64,000 nt of DNA from Heterostelium album PN500. Lineage: Eukaryota > Evosea > Eumycetozoa > Acytosteliales > Acytosteliaceae. The stretch covers positions 1,178,001 through 1,242,000 of the forward strand of contig NW_008805070.1 in NCBI RefSeq assembly GCF_000004825.1, written 5' to 3'. Of the stretch, positions 10,489-23,743 are shown piece by piece. The notes below the pieces were generated by a model. It worked only from the letters and a program-made list of their open reading frames with translations. It did not search any database and had not been told where the DNA came from. Positions within the stretch are counted from its first letter, which is position 1; each line of letters opens with the position of its first letter. The position numbers were made by a program, and so were the translations under genes.

Positions 10489-13138
10489 ATCATTGTTTTA
10501 GTTGCTGTATCGATATGATGTTGAATATGAAGATAGTGAAAAGGCTCAAGTTGATAATGATATACCAAAACTAAAGGTATTATTATCAGATTTCATTGGT
10601 CAAGCAGATCTGTCAGCTGAAGACAATGAGTATTTCTACAGACACAACCGATCAATATTCAATGTTAGACTTTTAAAATACCTAAAGACAATCTGTGATG
10701 GTAATCTCTGTAACTTCTTGTTGAATCTATTATATAATAGTTGTGGTAGTAGTACTAGTAGTAATACCGTCATCAACCGAAATAGTCTAACGGAACACTA
10801 TTCGATGGTGAACCAATCAATGCCAATAGAATCAATTGTAATCTCAGAGCTAATCAAAAATGGTGATTCTAAAATCAGTGACCAATCAAAGTATCCATTA
10901 ATGCTTGCCATCATCACAGAGAATCCATCAAAAGTTACCGATCTATCAACACATTTACAAGATCTATTATCGTAAGTAAACATATTACTTATTATTAAAG
11001 TTATTCTTTCAAATTTAATTAATTTGCAATTATTTCTTAGATATTTAACTAGTTCTATTACTTGTCTAAAAGACTTTATTCAACCTTTTAGATTGATCAA
11101 AGATCATGTCAACGTTACTGAACAGACTATCAAAGTGGTTCAGAAATATTTTGACAACTTTAGATTGGAAAGACATAACAACGATATTTCACTGTCATTG
11201 TTATTCGAATCATTTAGTTTCCTATCGGAGCGCTATATCTTTGAGCGATCACTTACAAATGTTGATACCCAATCAATATTAAACTATTTGAATCGTTTGG
11301 ATAACCAAACTTTGATTCAATTAGGTTCTCTTCTTACAGAATGCATTGTGTTCAGGAGATTAGAGACAATCTCGTTATTGTCAGTGTATCCATCAAAGTC
11401 GTTGGAAATTCCATACACTTTGGAATGTACTCTCTCTGCTGGAGCAACTGATATCAAAGAACAACTTGTTCAAAAGAGAGTAGAACCTACACTCCAACCT
11501 TTGGTTATCAAATCCTTAGCTTTACTATCTTCTCGTCGAGGAGGTGTCTTTTATAAAATGTTTTGGAGTTCACTTCTCTCTATGGATTCATTAGATTGCC
11601 AGTCGATTGTTTGCATCATCAAATCATATCTCTATGTATTCCAACACACATTCATCCCAGAGGATTATCTTCAGTTCCTCAGTAGTCGACTACCTATACA
11701 ATCAGTAACACCATACATAGGGTGTAGAAATATTAGAAAACTAGAAAAGCTAACCAATTCCAGCATTATCAACTACAGTTCCATCATTATCAGCAACAAC
11801 AATCGGAATAGTAATAATCTTAGTAATCTTATTATAAAGGAAATAATTAGTTTGGCTATTCATCATAAATATTCAACATCGAAATGGATAGTAGAGTTAT
11901 CAACTGTTTCAAAGTTAATGCACTCTTGGTGTTCATCGATTCTATCAAGTAGCCCGATTCCTTCCATCCATATATTAAGTGAAATCAACATAGGAAAAAC
12001 ATATTGTCTATTCAAGAATGCACCACTCCACCTCAGAAACACAGAGTTTGTCTTCATCCCAGAGAAGTACAAACAAGCCTGTCTTGTTGCACTCGAATCT
12101 CTAACTCAGTTGTATTGTATCTGGGACGAAGAACATGTTGTAGAATCAATTTTTATCGAAGCAAAGAACCTTAGAAATATTCGATTTAGGGAAACAGATT
12201 ACATTGGAACTAATAATAAAGATGATAATGATGATGATAATGATGATGAAGAAGATGATAAATTAGTTACGTGCATTGGAATGTTTTCCTATTTCGACAG
12301 AGAAGGTAATTTCTGTGAAGAGCAACAGTATGACGAGTCTTACAGCTTTAGTTATGAGATAAGATATAAAGCACCTCATTTCATGAAGCAATTCATCCGA
12401 CATTATGACAACGATAGATTGGAATCTATAGTTTACGATGGTGATGGTTTTGGTAAATATTATACTACCTACAAGAACTTGACACACTATTACCATTCTC
12501 TTTCGCTACTGGACAGTCTCAAACAATCTAAGCCAAAATTACATATTGAAGTGAAGGTGCCAGAGCACAACTATTCGGATATCAGTTTTGAAGTGTCACC
12601 CAGTCAACAGGATCTTATCTATCGAATGGAGCTTGGAAATTGTTTTACAAATCTATTTGCGTTGTCCCCGATGACCAACCTCAGGAAACTGTCACTTCAA
12701 GATTCCACAGCCAAACCTCATCTCTCGGCTATTATCGATCTTTCGCCAAAGCTGGAAACCGTTTCACTTATCAATTGCTTTGACATAGAGCCGGTGTTGG
12801 CAAACAAACGATTTTCAAAACTATCAGTAAAGTTTGTAGTTTACTCAGTGAAATTTGACAAAATAGAGATACAAGCAAAGAAGTTGCTCGAAACACTGGA
12901 ACAACAAGAGTTCAAATCGATCAAATCATTAAAATTGAAAATCATCTCCGCTGAAATCGAAATACCAATGGTAAACCATGATCAACTCACAAACAACATT
13001 ATTAATCTTTATAGTTTTAAACCAAATGATGCAAGTTTTATAAATTTTTATAGACTTTTAATAAAAATTCCATTTTTAAAAAAAAAAATAGGGGTAAATA
13101 TGATTGGTGTAGTGTTATTTTTTTACTTTTTTTTTTAA
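10261..13138 (+). CDS. Large dictyostelid family protein, copy B
   Basis: Exons 10261-10383, 10502-10971 and 11041-13138 give 896 residues, with the same phase 0 and phase 2 introns as copy A. Intron 1 contains a pure TTA/ATT microsatellite (about 10450-10486). Family landmarks: STSKWIVELSTVSKLMHSW (weaker than the other copies), TYCLFKNAPLHLR, an acidic DDDNDDEEDDK insertion, and the C-terminal LTNNIINLYSFKPND...NFYR. Where the paralogs stop after FYR, this copy reads on for 23 more residues (LLIKIPFLKKK...FFYFFF), a hydrophobic tail, apparently from loss of the ancestral stop. Function unknown. Confidence 0.75.
10450..10486. repeat. (TTA)n microsatellite
   Basis: A run of about twelve TTA/ATT units within the first intron of copy B. 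It is simple-sequence DNA with no other signal. Confidence 0.9.
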
Positions 13139-13234
13139 GGACAAAGGATCGATCATTTTTGAATAAAAAAAAGCAAATTGTTGATCATAAGATAATTCAT
13201 TGATTCAAAACTAAATTAGAACTATGATCAAACA

Positions 13235-16112
13235 ATGACACTAACTAACATTGAATTCCCAATTATCAAACTAAAACAAATTATTCCTACATACTTTAAA
13301 ATCAATGACCAAGATTTTATCAAATGCAATGATTTTCATTTAATCTCTAAAGTATTAGAGGTATGTATTACTTGATAGAATATTAGATCTAAAAGAGAAT
13401 ACAAGTCTATTTAACAATTAAATTTTAATAGTTAATGATCAACCTTGATCCAGAGGTTAATTCGCCTATCGATACCGATAATCTCTTTGAGGTAAAACAA
13501 TGTATTTCATCATTCTTCAAACGTTTCAAGTATACTAGAATTGTTGTAAAGACCATCTCCAATGCGCTCCACTCATCACTTTTTACAAATCCAGATATCA
13601 CCAAATATCTGTTTTCGTTTTGTGAACATGATGACATTCTATATTTGTACTCCAACATATTTTTATCGAGTCTCAAACACAAAACTCAACTCAGCATTGA
13701 GGATTATCAAAGATATTCATTCTTAAACAAATCATTACCAATGAGCGATTTCTTTTCAGAGTGTACCAAAAATTGGGCATTTGAAGTAAAGATGCAAGTA
13801 CTGGTACTCATTCTCCATGATCAATCAAATACTGAAAGTAAAAGCACCAACTATATAAATTTATATTTGTAAGTTTATTAAATATATTAATTATCAATAA
13901 GTACTAATTTAAAGATCATTTTTCCAATAGATACATCTCTAAAAAGTTTAATCTCGATTGTTTATTAAGATTCTTTATATTATTGGTAAAGAATGATTTG
14001 TTACAAAGCTCTTGTACTATAGGTGAATCAATTTCAAATAATCCATTCATCAACCAACTTTTTACTTCTGAACAGTTGGATTTGGTCATTGATTCTTTGA
14101 TAAAAATGGATTCGAATTTTAGTTTGGCTGATGATCCTTCCAATACAGAACTATCTACATCAGAGTTTGGAGAGATTTTAATTAACTCAATCTCCAAAAA
14201 TGAAACTTTGGAACAACTTACACTCATAAGTATATATAGACAACATGCAATTCCTATTCCCTCAAATCTCTACAATCATTTTTTAGAATTGATTCCAATC
14301 ATAGGCGACATTAAAGTCGGGCTATCAATTCAACCAAACTATCAATCGATAGTTCACTCATTGGTTTATCTTTTTCGAGTAGAAAAGAACCCAACTCTAT
14401 TAAAGATAGTCTTTTATTCTCTTTTAAAGTTAGAGTCATTGTCCAATGATTTTTGCTTTGAAGTATTAGAGTCACTTGGTGGTACTGGTTATGTTCTTAA
14501 TACACTCGAACCATTCAGTCTTGAATTTGAACAACTTATTTTGTCAAATGAGAAAGTAATGTCAGATCTTATTCGTCATAAACTACCATTCCTCATATCG
14601 AGTTCTACATTACTCTTTAAAGAAAAACAACAAATGGATGTTGTCTTTTCTGCAATCAAAAAGGGATTAGAGAAGTTCGACTTTAAGATTATCGAATTCC
14701 TTCTTCGACTTCATGTTTCAAGTACCGACCTTTTGGACATTCTACGTTTTATTGTTCCAAAAATTTCAATGTTATACATTTATGAATCAATGGAATTTCT
14801 CTTGGAAATTGAAAGTATCGAAAATGTTTCCATTTTCATCGAACTCTTTTTCTATAATTTTCTACTTGTTATTATTAGGAGTAATCTATTCCTTTCTTTG
14901 GGATTTAAATTATTTGAAAAGATTCAAAATCACAATCCAAATATAATCCCTAAACTATTCAAATTCCCTTACCCCACTGGTTTAATCGATTTTGTTAGAT
15001 ATCATTATTCTTTTTCGTATATCAACCGATTTTTGCCAGAGAATCAGATTACTTGCTGCACAACACCATTACCAAATTTAAGCACCCTGATTTGGAAACA
15101 AATCATCACACCATTGTTATTTGACAAGTATCTTGATACAAAATGGAAAGTCGATCTCTCAAGAGTTTCCAAACAATTCCACAATTGTTGTTCTATTATT
15201 TTTTCTCATATTGCCAATCCAACCATTAGAATTTCAAGTAAAATCAATGATATTGGTTCAACTTTTTGTTTATTCAAGAGAACACCTCTTCACTTGGCTG
15301 GCTCTGAAATCGAATATATTCCAGATTCTCACCTATCTGATTGTCTAGACAATCTCGAATCTTTCACTTTTAATTCGGGAACATTAAAAACTAATGACTT
15401 CCCAAAAAATTTGAAATCTATAACTTTTGTGTTCAAATATATTAGTGAATTAGAGAGTTATATAAACAACAGATCAAATTTAAGTCGATTGGAATCATTT
15501 AAATTCAAATCAATCAACAAGAGCACTACTGAACATAGTATTTTTATGTCACAACTCGTTCAGCTTCGAAATTCATATCCTAATTTGAAGATCTCTACAA
15601 CATTTGAACATTCAAAATTCACCAATGTATCGATCGACCAACTTTCCTTGATAACCAAATACAGATATGAAATGTACTACAATAATATACCTCTACAATT
15701 GTCAAACTTGAGAAAGTTGGTCTTACCAGACAAATACAGAGCTCGACTTAGTGAAGGTGATCAATTATGGAACATTTTGCAAACATCACCTTACTTGACT
15801 TCGATTACACTGAACAACACCTGTGAACTTCCCTTCCTTTTTCAATTTGCTAAGCTTAATCCCAACTTTTCGGAATTGAAGATCAGATTCTTTGAATTCA
15901 CCTTAGATTATCCTGTTGACATTAATGCTATATTCAAAACATTGAGTCATCCATTGCTAAAACAAATTACTCATGTTAGAATCATTAATATCACAAAAGT
16001 TAGAGGCAAAATAACTAAAATACAAAACATTAACAATAGTACAATTAATTTTAGACAATTTCAACCAAATGCAAACTTTAGTAGATTCTATAGATCTGCT
16101 CTTCCAAATTAA
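13235..16112 (+). CDS. Large dictyostelid family protein, copy C
   Basis: Exons 13235-13360, 13432-13868 and 13931-16112 give 914 residues, again with phase 0 then phase 2 introns. The first exon starts at ATG 13235, since the earlier ATG at 13224 stops at once. Landmarks: FLPENQI followed by DKYLDTKWKVDLSRVSKQFH, then FCLFKRTPLHLA and a Leu-rich C-terminal half ending FRQFQPNANFSRFYR. Its central part (FLPENQI, PLPNLS, IITPLLFDKYLDTKW) matches the distant minus-strand copy D more closely than its tandem neighbours A and B, which suggests copy D moved away from a C-like ancestor. Function unknown; the sequence around DTKW is F-box-like at best. Confidence 0.75.
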
Positions 16113-16177
16113 ATATTAAATACAAATAAAAAAAGACATTATTAAAATGATGGTTTTAAGCTAACAATTTATACAAA

Positions 16178-17367
16178 TTAATTGATTGTCGTACTATCAT
16201 TGTTGAAAATAAAGATATCTCCACCGCTCGCACTTCTATGTATATCTGAATACTCCTCGTAATAGGTTTCGTAGTTGAATGAAGGTTGCTCGGGATTGTA
16301 CTCGTCAATGTAGTGATTGTTTGGGTCGACCCAATAGTTCCATCGGTTTCTCATGGATTCTTTCATCTTGATCCAGAGATCTTCGTGTAGACCGTAGATT
16401 AGTGAGTTTAGGAATCCTTGAAGCGGTGTGAATATGTATGACATGCGAAGGAAGAATGTCATCGTTGGGCTGTCGTGCCAACCAAGCGGATTGACGATGA
16501 TAAGCACCACGACAACCAGTGACCAGAGCCAGCAGAATGCAAACGATATCAAGAAAAGCAGTGATGTTCTAACGATTTTTGGTGTTCCTACAATCTTTAC
16601 GAATTCGTTGAACGACGATGAAACAATGCTGCTCGCACTACTAGTCTTTGCGATGCCTGCAATGCTCGTATCCTTCAGAGAGTGTGCTTTGTAATGACTG
16701 TAATCTTTCTTGAGTTTTCGAGTGACGATTACACAAACCACCACATTGTAGAGCAGTGCCACCAGAAGCGGAATAAAGAACAAAAGATGTGGATACAATG
16801 AATCAAAACGACTACAATCGGCATGTCGTAGTGATCGAGTTAGGAATAAGCTGAATATCAAGAGGAAAGGTATACCCCATGCAACCATATGATAGAATTT
16901 ATAATATACAGATTCAACATTCATATTATTATATGCAATTACTAATTAATTTACAAAAAGGTACCTAGTTAGTTATTTTCAAAATAAAGAACGGCGATTT
17001 AGTTGTTACATTATTTATTCTTACCTTGAAGTAATGTATGAGCAATTGCTACACTCCAAAAGAACGAGGATATAAAGAAATAGTGAAGTAGTGTATCGGG
17101 CACACTACATATGAAAGGAAGTGCTTCTCGTACGATCTCTGAGTACGATCTACTGATATGCGTGCTGATTAAGAATATAAGTGAAATTACGAGATCATTG
17201 AGCGTTAGAATGAAAACCAACTTTAGATTGAACTCTCTAAGCTCTTTGAAATAGATATAACTAAATATAATAAAACAACAGCCGACCAGAGTGAAACTAG
17301 ACGACACTGTAACAAATATAGTATCTAGAGTATCACCTTCATTTGGAATAAAAGGTAATGATGACAT
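16178..17367 (-). CDS. cAMP-receptor-like GPCR (crl type)
   Basis: Two exons (17367-17025 and 16941-16178) joined in phase 1 give 368 residues. Seven hydrophobic segments are visible: three in exon 1, starting FVTVSSSFTLVGCCFIIFSY, and four in exon 2. The splice recreates HTLLQVIAYNN at the end of TM3, as in cAMP-receptor-like proteins. Family features include LREFNLKLVFILTLNDL after TM1, an intracellular loop rich in Ser/Lys (SLKDTSIAGIAKTSSASS) and FLNSLIYGLHEDLWIKMKE after TM7. It probably couples an extracellular signal to a G protein at the plasma membrane; the ligand is unknown. It is transcribed away from the 4.4 kb gene-free region. Confidence 0.85.
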
Positions 17368-20300
17368 CTATATGTAAATATAATATATATAATTAAAGAT
17401 TTTCTCTCTAAAAAAAATTTTATTTCCAAATCTATTTATTATTATTTCAAGACATAAATATATGTATATATATATATAATTTTAATTAATTATTTATTAT
17501 GATAATTTATATTATATAAATAAATATATTTAATAAAATCTTATCTAGATTTTATTAATTAAATAAAATAAAAATTAAATAATAATAATAATAATAGTGT
17601 TGATGTTCGTTTTGATTTGGATATTTATTTAATTGGTTGATTGATTATTATTTGATTTGCTGACAATCAAAAAAAGATATATTTATATCATTAGGGCGGG
17701 TTATGTATCTGATTAATTAAAATACACAATAACATTAACTGAATTAAGTTGATTTATTTATTTTATTTTTGAATTATTTTTTTTTCAATTTATTTTTTAA
17801 TTAAAAAGGGGGTAAACAACATGTTTTTTGAAAAAAAATTATAATGTTCGACTGTTTTTTTCATTTTTTTTAGTTGTTTTTTGCTGTTTTCTTTCGGTGT
17901 AGTTGATTTTATTAATAGTCGGAAAATGATGATCAGCCTGGGCACTAATTCACTTTATTTTTTAGGGTGAGATTACAACAGCTCATTGATACTCATTGTT
18001 TTTTTCTTACACCAATCACACCATCATTATAACATCATCATTTATTCTTGTTTCTATCTATTTTAACTCTATTAATATATGATGTATCATAGGTCAATGA
18101 TTCTTTATTTGTTTTTGAAAATCAACTTATCAATAAAAATATTATTAAAATTAATATATAAGGCAGTAAATTATAATTACTATTCCGTTAGAATGATTAG
18201 TTAACTAATCAATGAAACGGTTGACAATTACATACTAAAATTATAAGAAAAAGAAGAATCAGAAACAAACATAAATAACTAGTTACTTCTTGCTTTTCAA
18301 ATAATTTTGGATCATTTGTTTCTCAATATTATTTATTACTGACGTTTTACTACTAATAATGGTCATTTTCATTGGTTACACATCAATAATTATTTATATA
18401 GTATATTTAAAGTGTTCTGTAGTGTTGTGGTGAAAGATAGGTTTTTTTTTTTTTTTTAAATCAATAGCGAAAATAAAGAGGTAGATACTTAATTCTATCA
18501 TCTCGAAGAATACAACAACACACATACAACAATATTCTGGCTTGGTGTGAACATACACCAAACAAATTCAACACACACCAACACAATATATATTGATTTT
18601 GTAGACAACCCCAATTCACCACACACTTTCTTTTAAATCGAATTATCTCTTAAAACTGTGGTTTGATTGTAGAATCCTAACAATGAATGAATGAATGAAT
18701 GAAACACACTCTAAAATTTAACACACCCACCCAAACAATTAAGTATATATTTAAATTTGGTTTATCTATTTCAAGACAGAGACAGACCAAACAACCACAC
18801 TCACACACAACCCCTACAACTAACTTTTAAATATTATGTTTTTTAAAAATAAACATATACATTTACCGTTATAAAATTGTTTTGTTTTTTTTTTCATTGA
18901 TAAGATAAATGATAACAAAATCAACAACAGCAGGATTAAACAGATAGATAGAATTTTGATTTTAGTTTGTTTGGTCGTTTGTTTGGCACTTTACTCTTTT
19001 CTTTTCTTGTTTTTTTTTTTTAATTTTTAAAAATATTTATACATTTCTTTTTAATTTATCAATTAGTATAACTATAATTTCCAAGTTTAGTTTCTACCTT
19101 CTATTGAAAAAAAACAACAACAAAAACAACAAAACAACAACATAAGAGTATATAATAATATTAAGAGAGGGAGTAGAGTATAATACTATTTGAACCAACA
19201 ACAACAATAATATTAGAAATATTATAAAAGGTAAATTATAACAATTAAGTAATAAATATTTATTATATTTATATTAATATATATTTATTTTCTCTCAATA
19301 TATTATTAGGAATTATTATTTTTATCATTCTTTATTTATTTATTTTCATTCTTTTTATGGTAAGAAAGATATTAATATTTTTAAAATCACCTATCTATTT
19401 TTTAAGAATAATTTTACTATTTTAAAATTAATATCAATTCAATTTCAATTTTATATTAATTGTAGAAAATTTCTATAATTATTATTTTTTTCAACATAAT
19501 CAATTTGTTTTTGAATATTAAGATAGTTGTGTCGTTTTATTCTAATATACTAATTTTATTTTAAAAGGATGGATTTGTTTAATTATTTCAAAACGGGTTG
19601 TGTAGTTAGTTGTTAACAAATCAGCCAATCAAACAGTTGATTCTTTTAACTTTATTTTCACCTTTATCATCACCATTCCAAATTGTATCAATTCAACAAG
19701 CTCTATACTCATCACAAATGTCATTGATTTACTTTACTTTTCACTATGCAACTTGTATAATTGATAATCAATAATCCATCAAAATCAATAACATTTTTCA
19801 TAATAATAATAATAATAATAATATCTCTTTATCTATTTTAATCTAACTCTATGACTGTTCGATCTCTAATCAATTTATTTGATTTTTATTTCCAACTATT
19901 AAATCAATTATAATACAGTCTAAATCATTTTAAAGAGTTATAAAATAATAACTATATTTAAAAAAATGTTTCATTTTTACCATAAATTAAAGTTATACGG
20001 ATTATGGATATGATATCATATCAAAAGAAACAATTGTTTTGTTTTTTTTTTTTTCTGTTTTTTTGTGGTTGTTGTGATAAACAAAATATCTATTTAAATA
20101 ACACTCAAACACACCACAATTAAACAAAACACATATAACAACTATAAAACATATATAAACACAACACATTATTTTTTAAATAGTCACCGATTTTTCTCAT
20201 TGTTTTTGATTTTTTCCTATATATTTATTTTAAAATTTGATTCTGTTTGTTTTTTTCTTATATGGTGGTGTGGGGTTGTTGAATGGGAATGATGATAACA

Positions 20301-21786
20301 TGTCTACCAGATAGATATAAAGATAGTCATTTCCCAATGGATTTTATCAATCTCTAAGAGCAACAACCATTTTAAATGCTACTACTTCTTTTTCTTATTT
20401 ATATAAATCATATAATAATATATTACAGTGTTTAAGAAATAGTTATCTATAATGTTTTTATTTTAATTTTGAGTGTGTGCTTTGTGTGGTTGTATACAAA
20501 TTTTCCAATTTAGTGGGTTAGATGAATAGGAATATTCGTTCTTGATGGTAGAGACATACATGTCTGCATTGTATTTTTCTCTACAATAAGTCAAACTCAC
20601 TAAAACACTTTGATACTCACTAACTTGGTTATGTTATTTTCACATTGTTATTGTTTTATTTTTTTCAAATGACATATTACAGCTGACTTAGTACTAGGTG
20701 TTTCTGGTAACATTCCAAAATTTATTTCTGTTTGGTTTTGGTTTTTTTTTCTTGACAATCTTTTTATTCTACTATTATGAAGACAAAGAGACGCCCACAC
20801 AACACAAGTAACAACCACATATCTCTATATAGATAACCCTAATTGAATGCCCCGAAACATAATCCACCCAACATCACCTATGAATTTTAATTTAAAAATA
20901 TCATCCCTATTTCTTCCTGACTTTTAAAATCGACTATTTGACATCGCCACCTCATATCCAATTTTTATCGCCAATACTTTCGTTCTTTCTTATTTGTTGT
21001 GTCCATTATTCTTTCCAACTAAACCTTTAATTCAATTCTATAGATATCCTTAATAATAGTAATAACACAGTTTTTAGTTTCCCTCATATCTCAAAGAAAT
21101 TACAATACCAATTGCAACTTTGAATCAAATCAAGATATTGTACGCCTTGTTTTTTTATAATATTTATTTTCTTTCACATCCAAAGGTAATATTCATTTTA
21201 TTGTACAAGCATGTTTTTTTTGATTTTGTTACTTTGTTCAATATAAAAGTAATTCTATTTGTTTAATAATTATTAATAGTTGTTATTTTTTTTTAAAAAA
21301 CAATAATTTTCACATTGACATTCAACAATTTATAACTTTTTTATTGTTATAATCCTATCCAATAGTTAGTGTCTACATCATAATAGATTCAGTATTGTAC
21401 AGCACGTTATATGTTTCAACAACAACAGCAACAGCAACAACAACAATATTTAATTATTTTTTAATTCATTGCTATCATTATTTGGTATATTTTGGTATAT
21501 ATTATTATTTTATTTTTATAATTTGTAATATCATAATAATATAACATAATTTTATTTATTTATTTATTTGTTTTGTTTATTTTTGCTTTTTAATTTAAAA
21601 TTATTATATTTTAAAGTGCCACCAAGCTCTTTAACATCTATAAACAAATCCATTGAATTCAATTGTTGTTTGTTAGTCATTTTCTAATTTACTCTCCGAA
21701 TTATTAGGTATACATTTAAATATTTTAGATTGCCAACAGTAATACTTTATATTTTTATTACTTGCTTTATTACCAATAGCTACCTA
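17368..21786. promoter_or_regulatory. 4.4 kb gene-free divergent regulatory region
   Basis: No open frame of note lies on either strand between the crl receptor and the bZIP gene, which diverge from it. The A+T background is punctuated by G/T- or C/A-rich blocks: ACACACCCACCC near 18721, CACACTCACACACAACCCC near 18795, GGTGGTGTGGGGTTG near 20265, GTGTGTGCTTTGTGTGG near 20472. There is also an inverted TTGGTGT/ACACCAA pair near 18541-18560. Such blocks resemble the G-box elements bound by the dictyostelid factor GBF. An (AATG)5 microsatellite lies at 18682-18703. Non-coding 5' exons of the bZIP gene could also be here. This is by far the longest gene-free stretch in the window. Confidence 0.45.
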
Positions 21787-23634
21787 ATGAGTCTAATAGA
21801 AGGTGACTCCATCTACAGTTTATTTCCAAACCATGATTTGGGTTTGGATTTCACTTCTGGTCTTGTACCAGACAGTCCTAACAAATTTGGAAATGTAAAC
21901 ACAACTCCAAACACCACTCCACCAATCAACAATAACAATAACAATAATGTCAACAATCAAGTTCAACAGCATACAAATGGTGCTAATATGCAAAATCCAT
22001 CTGGAATCAACGGAACCTATAATCTCAACAATAAGAAAGCTCCTCCACAATCATCAAATGGATACAATGGAAATACAAATGGTTTTTCACAACATCAACA
22101 AGTCCATCAACCACCTCAAATGTCACACCAACAACAACAGCAACAACAACAACAACATCATTTGAAAGACTCTAATCAAGCCATTCAAATTTCTACTCCA
22201 TTACCACCATATCATCAACAACAGCAACAACATCATAACCTTCAACAACAACATCAACCATCATACTCCCAACATCAACAAATGCAACCTATTCATAATG
22301 GTGGTATGGAAGAGCAGATTTATTCTCTTTTCTTAGCCTCTGAAAAGGATAATTCAATGAATATCATTCCAGATTTTAATTGTAGTCCAAATCAATTAAA
22401 TTTAAATAGTAAGTAATCAAAATAATTTATTTTTATTATTAAATGATACTAATAAAACTTTATTAGTGTACAATGGAGTAAAGCTTGAAGATTCATATTC
22501 CAATGGAATTGTTCCAGATTCTTCACTTACCCAAGATAATAATGTTTTAAAGAAAATAGATTTTATAAATGAACCAATGAAACAACATTAGTAAGTTTAT
22601 TTTTATAAGTTTATAATATATTTTATAAATCTAACTTTAAATCTATTAATTAAATTTAGTTTTGTTCCGGGATCTGCTTATGAAATGCCATTAATTGTAC
22701 AAAATAATAACAATAATAATCCAAACAACAAAAAGTAAGTGGAAATTTTAATAATCTTTAATTTTATTTACTAAACTTTAATTTAAAACTAACAGTGTAA
22801 CCAATAATAAAACATCTGCTAAAAGAAAGGAAGACGATAACAAGATTAAAAAGAGAAAGTTTATCACTTCAACACCAGTCAAGAGTGAGAATGGTACAAT
22901 GTTAATTCCAACTCCAGATGGAAGTGTAAACCCAGAAGAAGAAAAACATATGAAAAGACAAAGAAGGTAAAAATAATATTTAAATTTTATAATTTTATAA
23001 AATATTTACATTTTCTTATTATTCTTATAGATTGGTAAAAAACAGAGAAGCTGCTCAACTATTCCGACAAAGACAAAAGGCCTATATTCAAGACCTTGAG
23101 AAAAAAGTCCATGACTTAACAACCAACAACAGCGAATTCCGAGCAAGAACAGAGTTGCTTAATTCAGAAAACAAACTAATTCGAGAGCAACTTATGTACC
23201 TGAGGAACTTTATCACCCAAGCAGTTTCGTTCACCTTCCCAAAGGGTCCAAATGGTTCGCCAAATGGTAGTCCCAGCAGTATGGAGATGCCACCAGGTCT
23301 ATCTGCTCCATTGCCACCAGGTATCTTGCCACCTGGTATGATGAATTTACAAAATCCGATGATCATGAGTGCTATTGCCGAAGCAACAAAGAATAGCCAA
23401 TTTCGTCAGAATATCAATAGTGTAATGTCTATTCCATCTCCACCTTCGCTCAGTATCCAAACACAACAAGTTCCATACATGACACAAAACACTCCACCAC
23501 AACAAACCATATCACCACCATCAGTTCCCATCAACCAACAATCATCTCCAAATGGTACACCTCAATCCAACTCTCCAAATAATAACAATAACAACAACAA
23601 CAATAACAATATATCTCCCAAAAGACAAAAGTAA
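21787..23634 (+). CDS. bZIP transcription factor, CREB/ATF-like
   Basis: Five exons (21787-22408, 22467-22590, 22660-22734, 22796-22966, 23031-23634) keep frame and give 531 residues. The start MSLIEGDSIYSLF is the first in-frame ATG after a stop-rich leader. The N-terminal 200 residues are Gln/Asn/His-rich. The basic region (about 325-345) spans the last splice: KHMKRQRR then LVKNREAAQLFRQRQKAY, with the invariant N and R. A leucine zipper follows (LEKKVHDLTTNNSEF...LLNSENKLIREQL). The C-terminus is Pro/Ser/Asn-rich and ends in SPKRQK. It should bind CRE-like DNA as a dimer. D. discoideum has CREB-like bZIP proteins of this kind (for example bzpF), but orthology cannot be settled by eye. Confidence 0.88.
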
Positions 23635-23743
23635 TAATTATATTTATATTTAAAATAATAAAATTATTTATAAGTAAAAAAAAAAAAAAGTAAATCATAA
23701 TTTAAACATAAATTTTTATCTTTTGACTATCATTTTTATTTAT

